This document shows positions 46,896 through 56,584 of a DNA stretch of 64,000 nucleotides, piece after piece (within the stretch, counting starts at the first letter, position 1; each line of letters begins with the position of its first letter). The translations under genes and the position numbers were made by a program. The notes beneath the pieces are model-generated. The model was not told the origin of the DNA. It worked only from the letters and a program-made list of their open reading frames with translations, and did not search any database. Source of the DNA: Stakelama saccharophila (GTDB taxonomy: Bacteria > Pseudomonadota > Alphaproteobacteria > Sphingomonadales > Sphingomonadaceae); assembly GCF_032229225.1 (NCBI RefSeq), contig NZ_CP135076.1, positions 911,001-975,000 on the forward strand, read 5' to 3'.

Positions 46896-48680
46896 ATGCG
46901 CCCGTTCGCCACCGGCCTGACCGCACTCGCCCTTTTCCTTTCGGCATGTGCCCCGACGATGCAGGCGGCCGGACCGACACCGCAACGCAGCGGTTCCTCG
47001 ATCTCCGGCCGTGCGCTCGATACCACGGCACCCGGGCGCGAAGCCGCCGACTGGCGCAAGGCCCAGCCGGTTCGCGCGCGTCACGCCATGGTCGTTTCCG
47101 CCCAGCATATCGCGACGCGGATCGGCGTGGACATCCTGAAGCAGGGCGGCAATGCCGTGGATGCGGCCGTCGCGGTCGGCTATGCCCTCGCCGTCGTGCA
47201 TCCGTGCTGCGGCAATATCGGCGGCGGCGGGTTCATGACCGTCCACCTTGCCGATGGCCGCGACCTGTTCCTCGATTTTCGCGAACGCGCGCCACTGAAA
47301 GCGACGGCGACGATCTTCCAGGACGAAGACGGCAACGTCGTCGAAGGGCGCAGCACCGACAGCTATCTGGGCGTGGGCACGCCGGGCACGGTGATGGGGT
47401 TGAACACCGCGCTGAAACACTTCGGCACGATGCCGCTCGACACGATCATGGCCCCCGCGATCCGGCTGGCCGAGCAGGGCTTCGAGCTGCGACAGGGCGA
47501 CATCAACATTCTCGACCGGCGGGCGGAGGATTTCGCGGGGTCGCCGAATGTCGCCGCCATCTTCCTCAAGGACGGCCGGCCCTACCGCGTCGGCGAACGG
47601 CTGGTGCAGCCGCAACTGGCCGATACGCTGAAGCGGATCGCGCGGGGCGGTGCCGACGCCTTTTACAAGGGCTCCATCGCCCGGCGCGTGGTCGCCGCGA
47701 GCAAGGCCAATGGCGGCCTCTTCACCATGCGCGACTTCGCCGAATATACTGTCCAGTGGGACGAACCGGTACGCTGCGACTATCGCGGCTACACCATCCT
47801 TTCCGCGCCGCCGCCCAGTTCCGGCGGCACCACGATCTGCGAGATATTGCAGGTGGTCGAGGCCTATCCGATGGCACGGTGGGGATACGGATCGGTGCAG
47901 GCGACCCATCACCTGATCGAGGCGGAGCGCCATGCCTTTGCCGATCGCAACACGAACCTGGGCGATCCGGCCTTTGTCGACAATCCGGTCTCAACGCTCA
48001 TATCCAACGCACACGCCGCCGCCATCCGCGCGCAGATCAGGCCGGATCGCGCCACGCCGTCGAGCGAGATCGAAGGCGGCATCGGCCCGCGGGAGGGGAC
48101 GGACACCACCCATTATTCGGTCGTGGATGCGAAGGGGAACGCGGTCAGCGTCACCTATACGCTGAACTATCTGTTCGGCATTGCCCGGATGGCCGGCGAT
48201 ACCGGCTTCTTCCTCAACAACGAGATGGACGATTTCACTTCCAAGCCGGGCGTTCCCAACAGCTTCGGCCTGGTGCAGGGCAAGGCGAACGCGGTCGCGC
48301 CCGGAAAGCGGCCGCTCAGTTCGATGTCGCCGACCATCGTGCTCGACGACGGAAAGCTGTTCATGGTGACCGGCAGCCCTGGCGGGTCGACCATCATTTC
48401 GACGACGATGGAAAGCATCATCAACGTCATCGATTTCGGCATGAACATGCAGCAGTCGGTCGACGCACCGCGCATCCACCATCAATGGATGCCGGACGAA
48501 GTCATGGTGGAGCCGGGATATCTCACGCCAGCGGCAAAGTCGGCATTGCAGGCGATGGGCTATCGCTTTCGCGAGGTGTCGGCCTGGGGCGCGGACGAGG
48601 CGATCCTGGTCGAGGACGGCGGCATGCTGCAGGGGGCGAATGACAAGCGCCGCCCGGCGGGGCTCGCCGCCGGCTATTGA
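46896..48680 (+). CDS. ggt: Gamma-glutamyltransferase
   Basis: N-terminal nucleophile hydrolase that cleaves gamma-glutamyl bonds of glutathione and related peptides. A lipobox LSAC (Cys18) suggests an envelope lipoprotein. The precursor of 594 residues is cut before T404, the catalytic threonine in TTHYSV, to form large and small subunits. GGGFMTVHLADGR, PSSGGTTICEIL, NNEMDDF and GSPGGSTII are family motifs. The start at 46896 has an AGGAG site and a normal signal peptide; the open frame upstream overlaps the small membrane protein gene. It would allow reuse of periplasmic glutathione. Confidence 0.93.
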   Translation: MRPFATGLTALALFLSACAPTMQAAGPTPQRSGSSISGRALDTTAPGREAADWRKAQPVRARHAMVVSAQHIATRIGVDILKQGGNAVDAAVAVGYALAVVHPCCGNIGGGGFMTVHLADGRDLFLDFRERAPLKATATIFQDEDGNVVEGRSTDSYLGVGTPGTVMGLNTALKHFGTMPLDTIMAPAIRLAEQGFELRQGDINILDRRAEDFAGSPNVAAIFLKDGRPYRVGERLVQPQLADTLKRIARGGADAFYKGSIARRVVAASKANGGLFTMRDFAEYTVQWDEPVRCDYRGYTILSAPPPSSGGTTICEILQVVEAYPMARWGYGSVQATHHLIEAERHAFADRNTNLGDPAFVDNPVSTLISNAHAAAIRAQIRPDRATPSSEIEGGIGPREGTDTTHYSVVDAKGNAVSVTYTLNYLFGIARMAGDTGFFLNNEMDDFTSKPGVPNSFGLVQGKANAVAPGKRPLSSMSPTIVLDDGKLFMVTGSPGGSTIISTTMESIINVIDFGMNMQQSVDAPRIHHQWMPDEVMVEPGYLTPAAKSALQAMGYRFREVSAWGADEAILVEDGGMLQGANDKRRPAGLAAGY

Positions 48681-49012
48681 TCGCGCTGCCGGGGTGATCG
48701 CGCTGTCGGGACGATAACGGGCGACAGGCCCGGCCGGGAAAGGTTGCGATCGGGAATTTTCCGACGAAACGGGCGCACCGGCATTGCGGTGCGCCCGTAC
48801 CGATGCCGATATCCAATTGGGGGGAGATACCGGCCATCGATTGCGATACCGCGCTATATCTAGATGGGCTTTCGACCCTTTCCTACCGTCGGGAGACGGG
48901 CCGGTCTGCTCCGGCGATCGGTTGCGGTGGCGCTGCCCGATGACGAGCGAATCGGCGCTGTTAAGCATGTTTGCTAACGGTACGGTAAGGCTGTGTTCGC
49001 CAAGACATCGTC
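48681..49012. other. Intergenic region with a perfect hairpin
   Basis: About 330 bases without a supported gene. The main feature is a perfect 12-bp stem (48769-48780 with 48787-48798, arms ACGGGCGCACCG and CGGTGCGCCCGT) with a 6-base loop. No T-run follows on either strand, so it may be a factor-assisted terminator or a binding site. The last 60 bases before the PilZ gene have no good ribosome site. Confidence 0.55.
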
Positions 49013-49369
49013 ATGGCGGACGTGGATGAACGGCGGACCGAAACACGGTACAGCATGATGCTGTCCGCGCGCGTCGAGCAGTTCGGCGCGCGTGAGCCGA
49101 CGCAGCACCGCATCCGAAACCTGTCGCGACACGGCGCATGTATCGACAGGGTCGATCGCATGCAGCGCGGTCAGACGGTATTGATTACCGTGGGCGCGCT
49201 GGAATGCGTCGCCTCCACGGTACGCTGGACGGAGGAAGCGCGCGCCGGCCTGCATTTCGCGACGCCGATCGATATCGACGCGGCACGGGCGAAAGTCTTC
49301 GTGCGCGCCACGTTCGACCAGCAACCCGGTCGCGAGGGTGATCGCCCCAAATTCATCCTGAAACGCTGA
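49013..49369 (+). CDS. PilZ domain protein
   Basis: A 118-residue single-domain PilZ protein. The c-di-GMP motifs are R8-TET-R12 (RxxxR) and N36-x-S38-x-x-G41 (NLSRHG), at the correct spacing. Both halves are intact, so binding of the second messenger is likely. Stand-alone PilZ proteins act by binding other proteins, for example in motility or polysaccharide control. The C-terminus is basic. It is a single gene and the partner is not evident nearby. Confidence 0.85.
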   Translation: MADVDERRTETRYSMMLSARVEQFGAREPTQHRIRNLSRHGACIDRVDRMQRGQTVLITVGALECVASTVRWTEEARAGLHFATPIDIDAARAKVFVRATFDQQPGREGDRPKFILKR

Positions 49370-49423
49370 CGAGAGCGACCGCCTGTCGCATACTGCTTCG
49401 AGCGGTCGAGCTGTTCGATCGGC

Positions 49424-51616
49424 TCAAGTCATGTTCGGCAGCTTGTCCAGAACCTTGTCCAACGTGATCGGATAGTCGCGCACGCGAACGCCGCTGGCGT
49501 TATAGACCGCGTTGGCGACCGCAGCAGCGATGCCGCAGATGCCGAGTTCGCCCACGCCCTTGGCCTTCATGGGTGAGGAGACGGGGTCCGTTTCGTCCAG
49601 AAAGATCACATCCTGGTGCGGGATGTCGGCGTGCACGGCGACCTCATATTGCGCCAGATCGTGATTGACGAAATAGCCGAAGCGCTTGTCGACTGCGAGA
49701 TGCTCCATCAGCGCGGCGCCGGTTCCCATCGTCATCGCCCCGATCACCTGGCTTCGTGCCGATTTCGGGTTGAGGATGCGCCCTGCCGAACAGACTGCCA
49801 GCATGCGACGGACCCGGATCTCGCCGGTATGGCCGTGGACGGCCGCCTCGACGAAATGCGCGCCGAAGGTCGATTGCTGATACTGCTTGTCCAGGTCGCC
49901 GAACTCGATGAAGTCTTCCACGGTGATACCGTCGCCGGCCAGGTCCGCCAGATCGCGACTCTCGCCGCCGGCGCGGACCCTGCCGCCTGCGAAATCGCAC
50001 GCCTGTGCATCGAACCCGGCCTTCGCCGCGATCGCCTCGCGCAGCTTCACGCAGGCGGCATATACGCCGGCGGTGGAGCTGTTCGCGCCCCATTGACCGC
50101 CCGATCCGGACGACACAGGGAAACTCGAATCACCCAGCCGCACGGAGACGCGGTCGAGCGGGACCCCCAGCATCTCAGCCGCCGTCTGGGCGATGATCGT
50201 ATAGCTGCCGGTGCCGATGTCGGTCATGTCGGTTTCGACCGTGACGGTGCCGTCCCGCTCCAGCCGGACGCGTGCGCCGGACTTCTGCACCAGGTTGTTG
50301 CGAAACGCCGAGGCCACCCCCATGCCGATCAGCCAGCCGTCCTCGCGCACGGAAGCAGGCTGCGCCTTGCGCTTGCGCCAGCCGAACTTGTCGGCACCGG
50401 TACGCAGGCATTCGACCAGGTGGCGCTGTGAGAACGGACGGTCCGGTTTCATCGGATCGACGCGGGTGTCGTTGCGTACGCGGAATTCGACCGGATCGAG
50501 CGCCAGCTTCTCCGCCATCTCGTCCATCGCGATTTCCAGCGCCATCAGCCCCGGTGCCTCGCCCGGTGCGCGCATGGCATTGCCTTCGGGCAGGTCGAGC
50601 ACCGCCAGCAGCGTCGCGAGCTTGCGATTGGCCCCTGCATAGAGCAACGCGGTTTGCCCCGTTGCGGTCTCCGGTCCGCCGCCGGGCAGGTCGCCCGACC
50701 AGCTTTCGTGGCCGATTGCCGTCAATTTTCCGTCGCGGTCGGCGCCCAGCCGGATGCGCTGGATCGTCGCAGGGCGATGCGTCGTGTTGTTGAAGATCAG
50801 CGGCCGCTGCAGCATCACCTTCACCGGTCGCTTCGCCATGCGCGCGCCCAGCGCAGCGAGCACCGCGTCGGCGCGGACGAACAGTTTGCCGCCGAATCCG
50901 CCGCCGATATAGGGCGAAACCAGTCGCACCTTGTCCTTTGGGATACCCAGTGTCTTGGCGACGTCGCCCTTGCCCCAGTTGATCATCTGGTTGGACGTGT
51001 AGAGCGTCAGCGCATCGCCCTGCCACGCGGCGATCGATGCGTGCGGCTCCATCATCGCATGCGACTGATCGGGCGTCGTATATTGCGCGTCGAGTTTCAC
51101 CGGTGCAGCGGCGAAGGCGGCGTCGAAATCGCCGTGGCGATCGTTCGGTGCGCCCTTGGCCGGCGTGGCCGAATCGCGAACGCTCGCGAGGTCGTACTGG
51201 CCGTCGCTTCTGGCATATTCGACATGGATGCGGTGTGCCGCCGCGCGCGCCTGTTCGAAGGTTTCGGCCACAACGAGCGCAACGGCCTGGTGATAATGCT
51301 CGACCTCAGGCCCGGCGAGCAGCTTCGCGGTATTGAAATCGCCCTTTTGCAGCGGGCCGGCATTGGCCGCCGTGACGATCGCCAGTACGCCGGGGGACGC
51401 CTTCGCATCGGCGAGGTCGATCGACTTGATGCGCCCTTTCGCGATCCCGGCGCCGAGCACGAAGCCATATGCCGGGTCGTCGAACACGTCATGGCGTTCA
51501 TAGGCATAGGGCGCAGTGCCGGTTGTCTTCAGCGGCCCGTCGATACGGTCATGGGGCTTGCCCACGACCCGCTGCCGGTCGATCGGGTTGGTGGTTGCGG
51601 GGGTATCGAACTTCAT
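49424..51616 (-). CDS. paoC: Molybdopterin subunit of periplasmic aldehyde oxidoreductase (PaoC-like)
   Basis: The large subunit of a xanthine oxidase-family enzyme, 730 residues, matching E. coli PaoC (YagR, 732). It binds the molybdenum cofactor and oxidises aldehydes to acids. The catalytic base is probably E690 in KGVGELGICG. YIGGGFGGKLFVRADAVLAALGA and TDIGTGSYTIIAQTAAEMLG are cofactor contacts. It has no signal peptide of its own and would be exported with PaoA. The gene is third in a paoA-paoB-paoC order and starts four bases after the PaoB stop. The chaperone PaoD, needed for insertion of the cofactor, is not adjacent. Confidence 0.92.
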   Translation of the reverse strand: MKFDTPATTNPIDRQRVVGKPHDRIDGPLKTTGTAPYAYERHDVFDDPAYGFVLGAGIAKGRIKSIDLADAKASPGVLAIVTAANAGPLQKGDFNTAKLLAGPEVEHYHQAVALVVAETFEQARAAAHRIHVEYARSDGQYDLASVRDSATPAKGAPNDRHGDFDAAFAAAPVKLDAQYTTPDQSHAMMEPHASIAAWQGDALTLYTSNQMINWGKGDVAKTLGIPKDKVRLVSPYIGGGFGGKLFVRADAVLAALGARMAKRPVKVMLQRPLIFNNTTHRPATIQRIRLGADRDGKLTAIGHESWSGDLPGGGPETATGQTALLYAGANRKLATLLAVLDLPEGNAMRAPGEAPGLMALEIAMDEMAEKLALDPVEFRVRNDTRVDPMKPDRPFSQRHLVECLRTGADKFGWRKRKAQPASVREDGWLIGMGVASAFRNNLVQKSGARVRLERDGTVTVETDMTDIGTGSYTIIAQTAAEMLGVPLDRVSVRLGDSSFPVSSGSGGQWGANSSTAGVYAACVKLREAIAAKAGFDAQACDFAGGRVRAGGESRDLADLAGDGITVEDFIEFGDLDKQYQQSTFGAHFVEAAVHGHTGEIRVRRMLAVCSAGRILNPKSARSQVIGAMTMGTGAALMEHLAVDKRFGYFVNHDLAQYEVAVHADIPHQDVIFLDETDPVSSPMKAKGVGELGICGIAAAVANAVYNASGVRVRDYPITLDKVLDKLPNMT

Positions 51617-51619
51617 GGC

Positions 51620-52570
51620 TCAGCCCCTTGCCTGGGCCAGTACCGCGCCGAGCGTTCGCTCGGCCAGCGTGACCTTGAAAGCGTTATCGCGGGTGGGATT
51701 GGCATCGGCGAGCAGGGCCGTCGTAACGGCCCGTGCGCCGCGCGGCAGTTCCCGATCGGCCGCTTCGCTGTGCCAGGGCTTCGGCGCGATCCCGCCCAGG
51801 GCGACACGGCCGGTGCCGTCGGCGTTCACGATCGCCGCCACCGATACCAGGGCGAAGGCGTAGGACGCCCGGTCGCGCACCTTGTGATAGAAATGGCGGC
51901 CGCCGGCCGGTTTCGGCAATGTCACCGCCGTGATCAGCTCGCCCGGCTGCAAAGCCGTCTCGACCTGCGGCGTGTCGCCGGGCAGGCGATGAAAGTCGGC
52001 GAGCGGGATCGAACGCGCCTGTCCGTCCGGCCGCACGGTCTCGACACGCGCATCCAGCACGCGCAGCGCCACCGCCATGTCGCCGGGATAGGTGGCGATG
52101 CAGGCCTTGCTGCCGCCGATCGCGGCAAGTTGCCGGCTATAGCCCGCGATCGCGGCGCATCCCGATCCCGGCTTGCGCTTGTTGCAGGGCTGGTTGGGGT
52201 CGTAGAAATAGGGGCAGCGCGTGCGCTGAAGCAGATTTCCGCCCGTCGTCGCCCGGTTGCGCAACTGGCCCGAGGCGCCGGCAAGGATCGCCCGCGACAG
52301 GACGCCGTAATCGCGGCGGACACGCTTGTCGGCGGCGAGATCGGTATTGCTGACGAGCGCGCCGATACGCAGGCCGCCATCATCGGTATCCTCGATCCTG
52401 TCGAGTTCGAGTCCGCCGACATCGATCAGGTGCGCCGGCGCCTCGATTTCCAGCTTCATGAGATCGAGCAGGTTCGTCCCGCCGGCGATGAATTTCGCGT
52501 CCGGCCGCTCCGCCGCGGCAGCGGCGGCTCCGGCAGGCGTCGTGGCGCGTTCGAAGCTGAAGGGCCTCAT
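51620..52570 (-). CDS. paoB: FAD subunit of periplasmic aldehyde oxidoreductase (PaoB-like)
   Basis: The 316-residue FAD-binding medium subunit, close to E. coli PaoB (YagS, 318). FAD motifs are [10 protein letters not shown] (about 29-38) and TTGGNLL (108-114). Cysteines C119, C129, C138 and C157 in the [19 protein letters not shown] region are those that hold the extra [4Fe-4S] cluster of this subfamily, an unusual feature among xanthine oxidase-type enzymes. It transfers electrons between the molybdenum centre, the clusters and FAD. The start overlaps the PaoA stop by four bases. Confidence 0.92.
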   Translation of the reverse strand: MRPFSFERATTPAGAAAAAAERPDAKFIAGGTNLLDLMKLEIEAPAHLIDVGGLELDRIEDTDDGGLRIGALVSNTDLAADKRVRRDYGVLSRAILAGASGQLRNRATTGGNLLQRTRCPYFYDPNQPCNKRKPGSGCAAIAGYSRQLAAIGGSKACIATYPGDMAVALRVLDARVETVRPDGQARSIPLADFHRLPGDTPQVETALQPGELITAVTLPKPAGGRHFYHKVRDRASYAFALVSVAAIVNADGTGRVALGGIAPKPWHSEAADRELPRGARAVTTALLADANPTRDNAFKVTLAERTLGAVLAQARG

Positions 52571-53217
52571 GCCGGTTCTCCCGCCCGGCCCGCGGCATCG
52601 TTGATGGCGTCGATGATGTTGGAATAGGCTCCGCAGCGACAGATATTGCCGCTCATCCGCTCGCGCAGTTCGGTGTTGCTCAGGCGCACGGGCGCGGTCA
52701 GGTCGGCGGTGACATGGCTCGGCACACCGTCGCGGATTTCAGCGAGCGTCGCGACGGCGGAGCAGATCTGGCCCGGCGTGCAATAGCCGCATTGATAGCC
52801 GTCATGCCGGACGAAGGCCGCCTGCATCGGATGCAGCGCGTCGGGGGTGCCCAACCCTTCGACCGTCGTCACCTCGGACCCGTCGTGCATCACCGCCAGG
52901 CTGAGGCAGGAATTGATGCGGCGGCCGTCCGCGATGACGGTGCAGGCCCCGCATTGGCCGTGATCGCAGCCCTTCTTGGTGCCCGTCAGATGAAGATGTT
53001 CGCGCAGTGCATCGAGCAGCGTCGTGCGGGTATCGAGGGTCAGCTTGCGCGTCTCGCCATTCACCTTCAGCGCGACGGTTTCGCGGACCGGTTCGGGCTG
53101 CGGCGCGCCAGTGGCTTGTGCCGCCTGCGCACGGGGCAGGGCGCCCATGGTGGCGGAAGCGGCACCACCGGCGAGCACTTCGCGCCGGGATATCGCGGTG
53201 TCGTGAAGGTCGGTCAT
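52567..53217 (-). CDS. paoA: 2Fe-2S subunit of periplasmic aldehyde oxidoreductase (PaoA-like)
   Basis: The 216-residue iron-sulfur subunit. A twin-arginine signal [11 protein letters not shown] begins at residue 10, so the folded heterotrimer should be exported by Tat. The first [2Fe-2S] cluster is held by C84, C89, C92 and C104, the second by C143, C146, C193 and C195. The start at 53217 is chosen for the Tat signal and the CTGGAG site; 25 more in-frame codons upstream have no signal. In E. coli the enzyme detoxifies aromatic aldehydes. The operon is followed on the same strand by a PilZ gene on the other strand, so it ends with paoC. Confidence 0.92.
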   Translation of the reverse strand: MTDLHDTAISRREVLAGGAASATMGALPRAQAAQATGAPQPEPVRETVALKVNGETRKLTLDTRTTLLDALREHLHLTGTKKGCDHGQCGACTVIADGRRINSCLSLAVMHDGSEVTTVEGLGTPDALHPMQAAFVRHDGYQCGYCTPGQICSAVATLAEIRDGVPSHVTADLTAPVRLSNTELRERMSGNICRCGAYSNIIDAINDAAGRAGEPA

Positions 53218-53384
53218 GGCGTGTCTCCAGCTTCGGCCCCGAGCGCGGGCGAGGACGGCGTCTTCGGACGAAAGGCAATCCCGCCTCGTCATCCGCGGTC
53301 AGTTCCGCCGGACTCGCCAGGGCGATTGATCCTCTCATGCTGGATTCGTGTCGCTTTGTCGATCATGTTCGAATGCCATAGCGC

Positions 53385-53418
53385 AATAAAAGGCGCGCCC
53401 GGCCGGGCCGGACGCGCC
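53385..53418 (-). terminator. Rho-independent terminator for the SYLF gene
   Basis: On the minus strand a 12-bp stem with one mismatch (53418-53407 with 53403-53392, GC-rich) is followed at once by TTTTATT (53391-53385). It lies about 40 bases after the stop of the SYLF lipoprotein gene and before the paoA start. Confidence 0.75.
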
Positions 53419-53458
53419 GTACCGGAGATGCCTGCCGCGGGCGCGGCGATCCGGCAAC

Positions 53459-54184
53459 CTAGCTGGGCAGTGCGCTTTCGAGATTGCTGGACTGCGGAGC
53501 GCTCACCTTTCCGGTCAGGACCTGCCGCGGCTCGACATCCCGGCCATAATATGCGCGGTTGTTCTCGTCGTCCCAGTTGATGTCCGTTACGCTGACGGTG
53601 GCGCCGGCATAGGCGCCTTCGGTGTCCGACCACATGATGATGTCGCCCTTGCCCAACGAAGCCTGGGCGTTTTCGGAATAATTGATGATGGAAAGGCCGG
53701 ATTCGGCGTTCAGGCTGACCTGGTTGCCGCTCATGAATGCGTTCACCGCATCGTCCGTCATCAGCAGAAAGGCGAGTTGACCGCCCGATCCGCCGGCCTG
53801 GGCACCGACGCTGAGGCTGCCGAAATCATAGAAAGCGGGTGGCGACCAGCCGGTGTCCTGGTTGGCCACGACGACGCCGGCGCCGCCGCGCCCGCCGACG
53901 ATCAGCGCGCCGCGGCCGAATTCCGGTACGATATAGATGCCCTTCGCCTTCTGCATCAAGCCGGCGAGGTCGGGGTCCGCCTTCATCGTCTCGACCTGGC
54001 GCGCGGCCTCGTCGACCAGGGTCCGTGCGTCCTGCGCATCGTCGTCGGTCGCCGCCTGCGAGGTGTTCATGCCGATCGTCTCGTTGCCGGCCGATGCGCC
54101 ATTCTCGGCCTCCGGCCCCTGACCCGAACAGGCCGCGAGGCTGACGGCGGCAGCGGTCGCCAATAGGGTTCGTGTATGACGCAT
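53459..54184 (-). CDS. SYLF (Ysc84-like) domain lipoprotein
   Basis: A 241-residue exported lipoprotein with the lipobox LAAC (Cys19). After a Gly/Ser/Asp linker, residues about 50-230 are a SYLF/Ysc84 domain: KAKGIYIVPEFGRGALIVGGRGGAGVVVAN, SPPAFYDFGSLSVGAQAGGSGGQLAFLLMTDDAVNAFM, and AYAGATVSVTDINWDDENNRAYYG. In eukaryotes the domain binds phosphoinositide membranes; bacterial members are lipoproteins of unknown role, perhaps binding lipid at the outer membrane. The start at 54184 has a GGGAGGA site. A terminator follows the gene. Confidence 0.88.
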   Translation of the reverse strand: MRHTRTLLATAAAVSLAACSGQGPEAENGASAGNETIGMNTSQAATDDDAQDARTLVDEAARQVETMKADPDLAGLMQKAKGIYIVPEFGRGALIVGGRGGAGVVVANQDTGWSPPAFYDFGSLSVGAQAGGSGGQLAFLLMTDDAVNAFMSGNQVSLNAESGLSIINYSENAQASLGKGDIIMWSDTEGAYAGATVSVTDINWDDENNRAYYGRDVEPRQVLTGKVSAPQSSNLESALPS

Positions 54185-54462
54185 TGGTAATCCTCCCATG
54201 TTGCGCGTAGTGTCGCACCAACAAATTGGGCCGCAGTTTGTGCCGAACCGTCGGGCATAAATGCCGGAAGCGGGCCATATATCGCGGCCAGGCGCGCTTC
54301 GGTGCTCTACCGCAACGAGGTGCTTTCGGGCGGAACCGGAGGGACGGCGTCCCGTTACCGTCGGAGCGCGGAATAGGGGAAGGGCGTTTCGGGCGATGAT
54401 CATGGGGGCTGTTTCGGACAGGGTGGTGGCGGGCCGTGCGTGCCCGGAAGGCGGACGCTGAA

Positions 54463-55494
54463 ATGGGATCGACGCCGTCCGACGTCTATCGCAACCGTGT
54501 ACTCACCGTCATTGCCGTCATTCTCGGCTTTGCCGCCTTGCGGGCCAGCTATCCGGTGGCGATGCCGCTGCTGGTCACGGTGATGACCACCGCGGCGATC
54601 TGGCCGCTCAAACGCCTGTTGGACCGGTACCTGCCGCCCGCGGCCAGCTATGCGCTTGCGTTCCTGTTGCTGCTCGCGATCGTCGGCAGCTTTCTGGCCG
54701 CTGCATATTATTCCATCAGTCAGGTCATGTCGGTGCTGGATCAGCGCTGGGACCGGATCGCGGCCTTTTACGCGCGCGTCACACAGTGGACGCGGCAATG
54801 GGGGCTGTCGCTGGAGCCGACATTGGAGCAGGAACGCGCCAGCGCGATCGCGAGCATGGCGGCGAAGGCGATCTACTCGTTCGGAAGCTATGTCGGGCTG
54901 ATCGCGATCCTGGTGGCGCTGGGCCTTCCCGAAGTATCGGGCCTGTGGAAGCGGATGCGCCACGAATTCGACAGCCGATCGCGCGGCGAACTCTACGAGA
55001 TCATGGACCAGAGCGCCTATCGGGTGCGCAACTATCTGTCGGTCACCCTGATTACCAGCCTGATTACCGGCCTCGCCTCGATCCTGCTCTCCCTGATGGT
55101 CGGCCTCGATCTGGCACTGGTCTGGGGCGTCCTGAACTTCCTGCTCAACTTCATCCCGGTGGTCGGCAACATCATCGGCATCATTCCACCGGTCCTGTAT
55201 GCCATCGTTCAGTTCGACGGCATCACCATACCCCTGATCACGCTTTTCGGTTTCGCTGCGATGCAGCTCTTCATCAGCAATGTGATCTATCCCTTGCTAC
55301 AGGGGCGGGAACTGTCGATCGCTCCGGTATTCGTGGTGCTGGCCATGACGTTCTGGAGCTGGATGTGGGGACTGGCCGGCGCGTTGATCGCCCTGCCGCT
55401 GACGACGACGATGCTGATCATCTGCGAACATTTCCAGAGCACGCGCTGGATCGCCGCTCTCGTGTCGCCCCGCCGGCGAAAGGCCGGCGCCTGA
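54463..55494 (+). CDS. AI-2E family transporter (permease)
   Basis: A 343-residue membrane protein with about seven or eight hydrophobic helices and a long cytoplasmic or periplasmic loop (about 70-200). The C-terminal half has LNFLLNFIPVVGNIIGIIPPVLYAIVQF and VIYPLLQGRELSIAPVFVVLAM, the core of the UPF0118/AI-2E exporter family. Members have been linked to export of autoinducer-2, Na+/H+ or other small solutes; the substrate here is unknown. The ATG at 54463 has a GGAAGG site; a GTG nine codons upstream is also in frame. It converges with the LysR gene. Confidence 0.88.
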   Translation: MGSTPSDVYRNRVLTVIAVILGFAALRASYPVAMPLLVTVMTTAAIWPLKRLLDRYLPPAASYALAFLLLLAIVGSFLAAAYYSISQVMSVLDQRWDRIAAFYARVTQWTRQWGLSLEPTLEQERASAIASMAAKAIYSFGSYVGLIAILVALGLPEVSGLWKRMRHEFDSRSRGELYEIMDQSAYRVRNYLSVTLITSLITGLASILLSLMVGLDLALVWGVLNFLLNFIPVVGNIIGIIPPVLYAIVQFDGITIPLITLFGFAAMQLFISNVIYPLLQGRELSIAPVFVVLAMTFWSWMWGLAGALIALPLTTTMLIICEHFQSTRWIAALVSPRRRKAGA

Positions 55495-55534
55495 TTCGCT
55501 TTGCAGGATGGCGGCGGATGGCGCGCGAAACCTG

Positions 55535-56449
55535 CTACCGCAAGATATCGACGATCGTCTCGCGAAGCCATGTGAGGCCGGCATCCGCATCGAATTTCGA
55601 ATGCCACAGCATCGACAATTCGATACCGTGAGCCTGGCCGGGGGCATCGAGAACGGCGATCGCTTCATGGCCGCGGTCGCGCACGAACCGTTCCGGAACG
55701 AGCGCGATCTGGTCCGTCCGCGCAACGGTCGCGATCGCCGTCAGCGCATCGTACACGGTTGCGGCGGGCGTCCTCCCGGCGGCGTCCGATTCGGCGATTG
55801 CATGGCGTTCCAGATCGCCCTGCGGCCCGGCCGATCGCAACGCCTCGAACGGCCGCGCCGGTGCGATCCGCAGGCGCGGTTGCGCCTCCAGGGCTTCGGT
55901 CGATACCGGTCCGGCGCTCAGGGGGTGACCCGCCGCGGCAATCCAGACGAGTTCTTCGCGATAGAGCGGCTGCGCCGTCAGCCGCGGCGGCACCCGGCTG
56001 AACGCGCCCAGGGCCAGATCGACCACGCTTTCGTCCAGTTCCGAGAGGAGCTGCGCCCCTTGCGGCACGATGCGGAACGAGATGCCCGGTGCCGTCACCC
56101 GCGTGCGAGCGACGAGTTTCGGCACCAGCAACGCACAGAAATAGGAGCCTGCGGCGAGCGTGAACCCACGCTCCGCGATCGCGGGGTCGAACTGGGACGG
56201 CGCCAGGGCGCTGCGGAGCTGATCGAGGCCGGTGCGTACGCCCGGCGCGATCTCGATCGCCCGCGGCGTCGGTTGCAACCCGCGCGCCGCGCGAACGAAC
56301 AGCGGATCGTCCAGCATGTCGCGCAGCCGCCGCAGGGCGTGGCTGACCGCCGACTGCGTCAGGCCCAGCCGCTCGCTCGCCCGTGTGACGCTGCGTTCCT
56401 CGTACAGCGTGTCGAATACCCGCAACAGATTCAGGTCGGTTTCAATCAT
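55535..56449 (-). CDS. LysR family regulator, divergent from EmrAB
   Basis: A 304-residue LysR-type regulator. The N-terminal winged helix (about 5-65) has NLLRVFDTLYEERSVTRASERLGLTQSAVSHALRRLRDML, and the C-terminal two-lobe effector domain follows. It is divergent from the emrA gene, with 135 bases between starts, the usual arrangement for a LysR regulator that controls the adjacent efflux operon and itself. Effector unknown; a toxic compound exported by the pump is the natural guess. Confidence 0.88.
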   Translation of the reverse strand: MIETDLNLLRVFDTLYEERSVTRASERLGLTQSAVSHALRRLRDMLDDPLFVRAARGLQPTPRAIEIAPGVRTGLDQLRSALAPSQFDPAIAERGFTLAAGSYFCALLVPKLVARTRVTAPGISFRIVPQGAQLLSELDESVVDLALGAFSRVPPRLTAQPLYREELVWIAAAGHPLSAGPVSTEALEAQPRLRIAPARPFEALRSAGPQGDLERHAIAESDAAGRTPAATVYDALTAIATVARTDQIALVPERFVRDRGHEAIAVLDAPGQAHGIELSMLWHSKFDADAGLTWLRETIVDILR

Positions 56450-56584
56450 GAAGCCCGATCATACATCATTTGAGGAGAAATCATTAGGTTCAATTGTGCA
56501 ACGCACTATATCGCCTCTGGACGGCGCGCCGGCGTATCTGCGCGTGCTTTTCTCATCATCGTTCGAAACAGAGGGTTCATTGTC

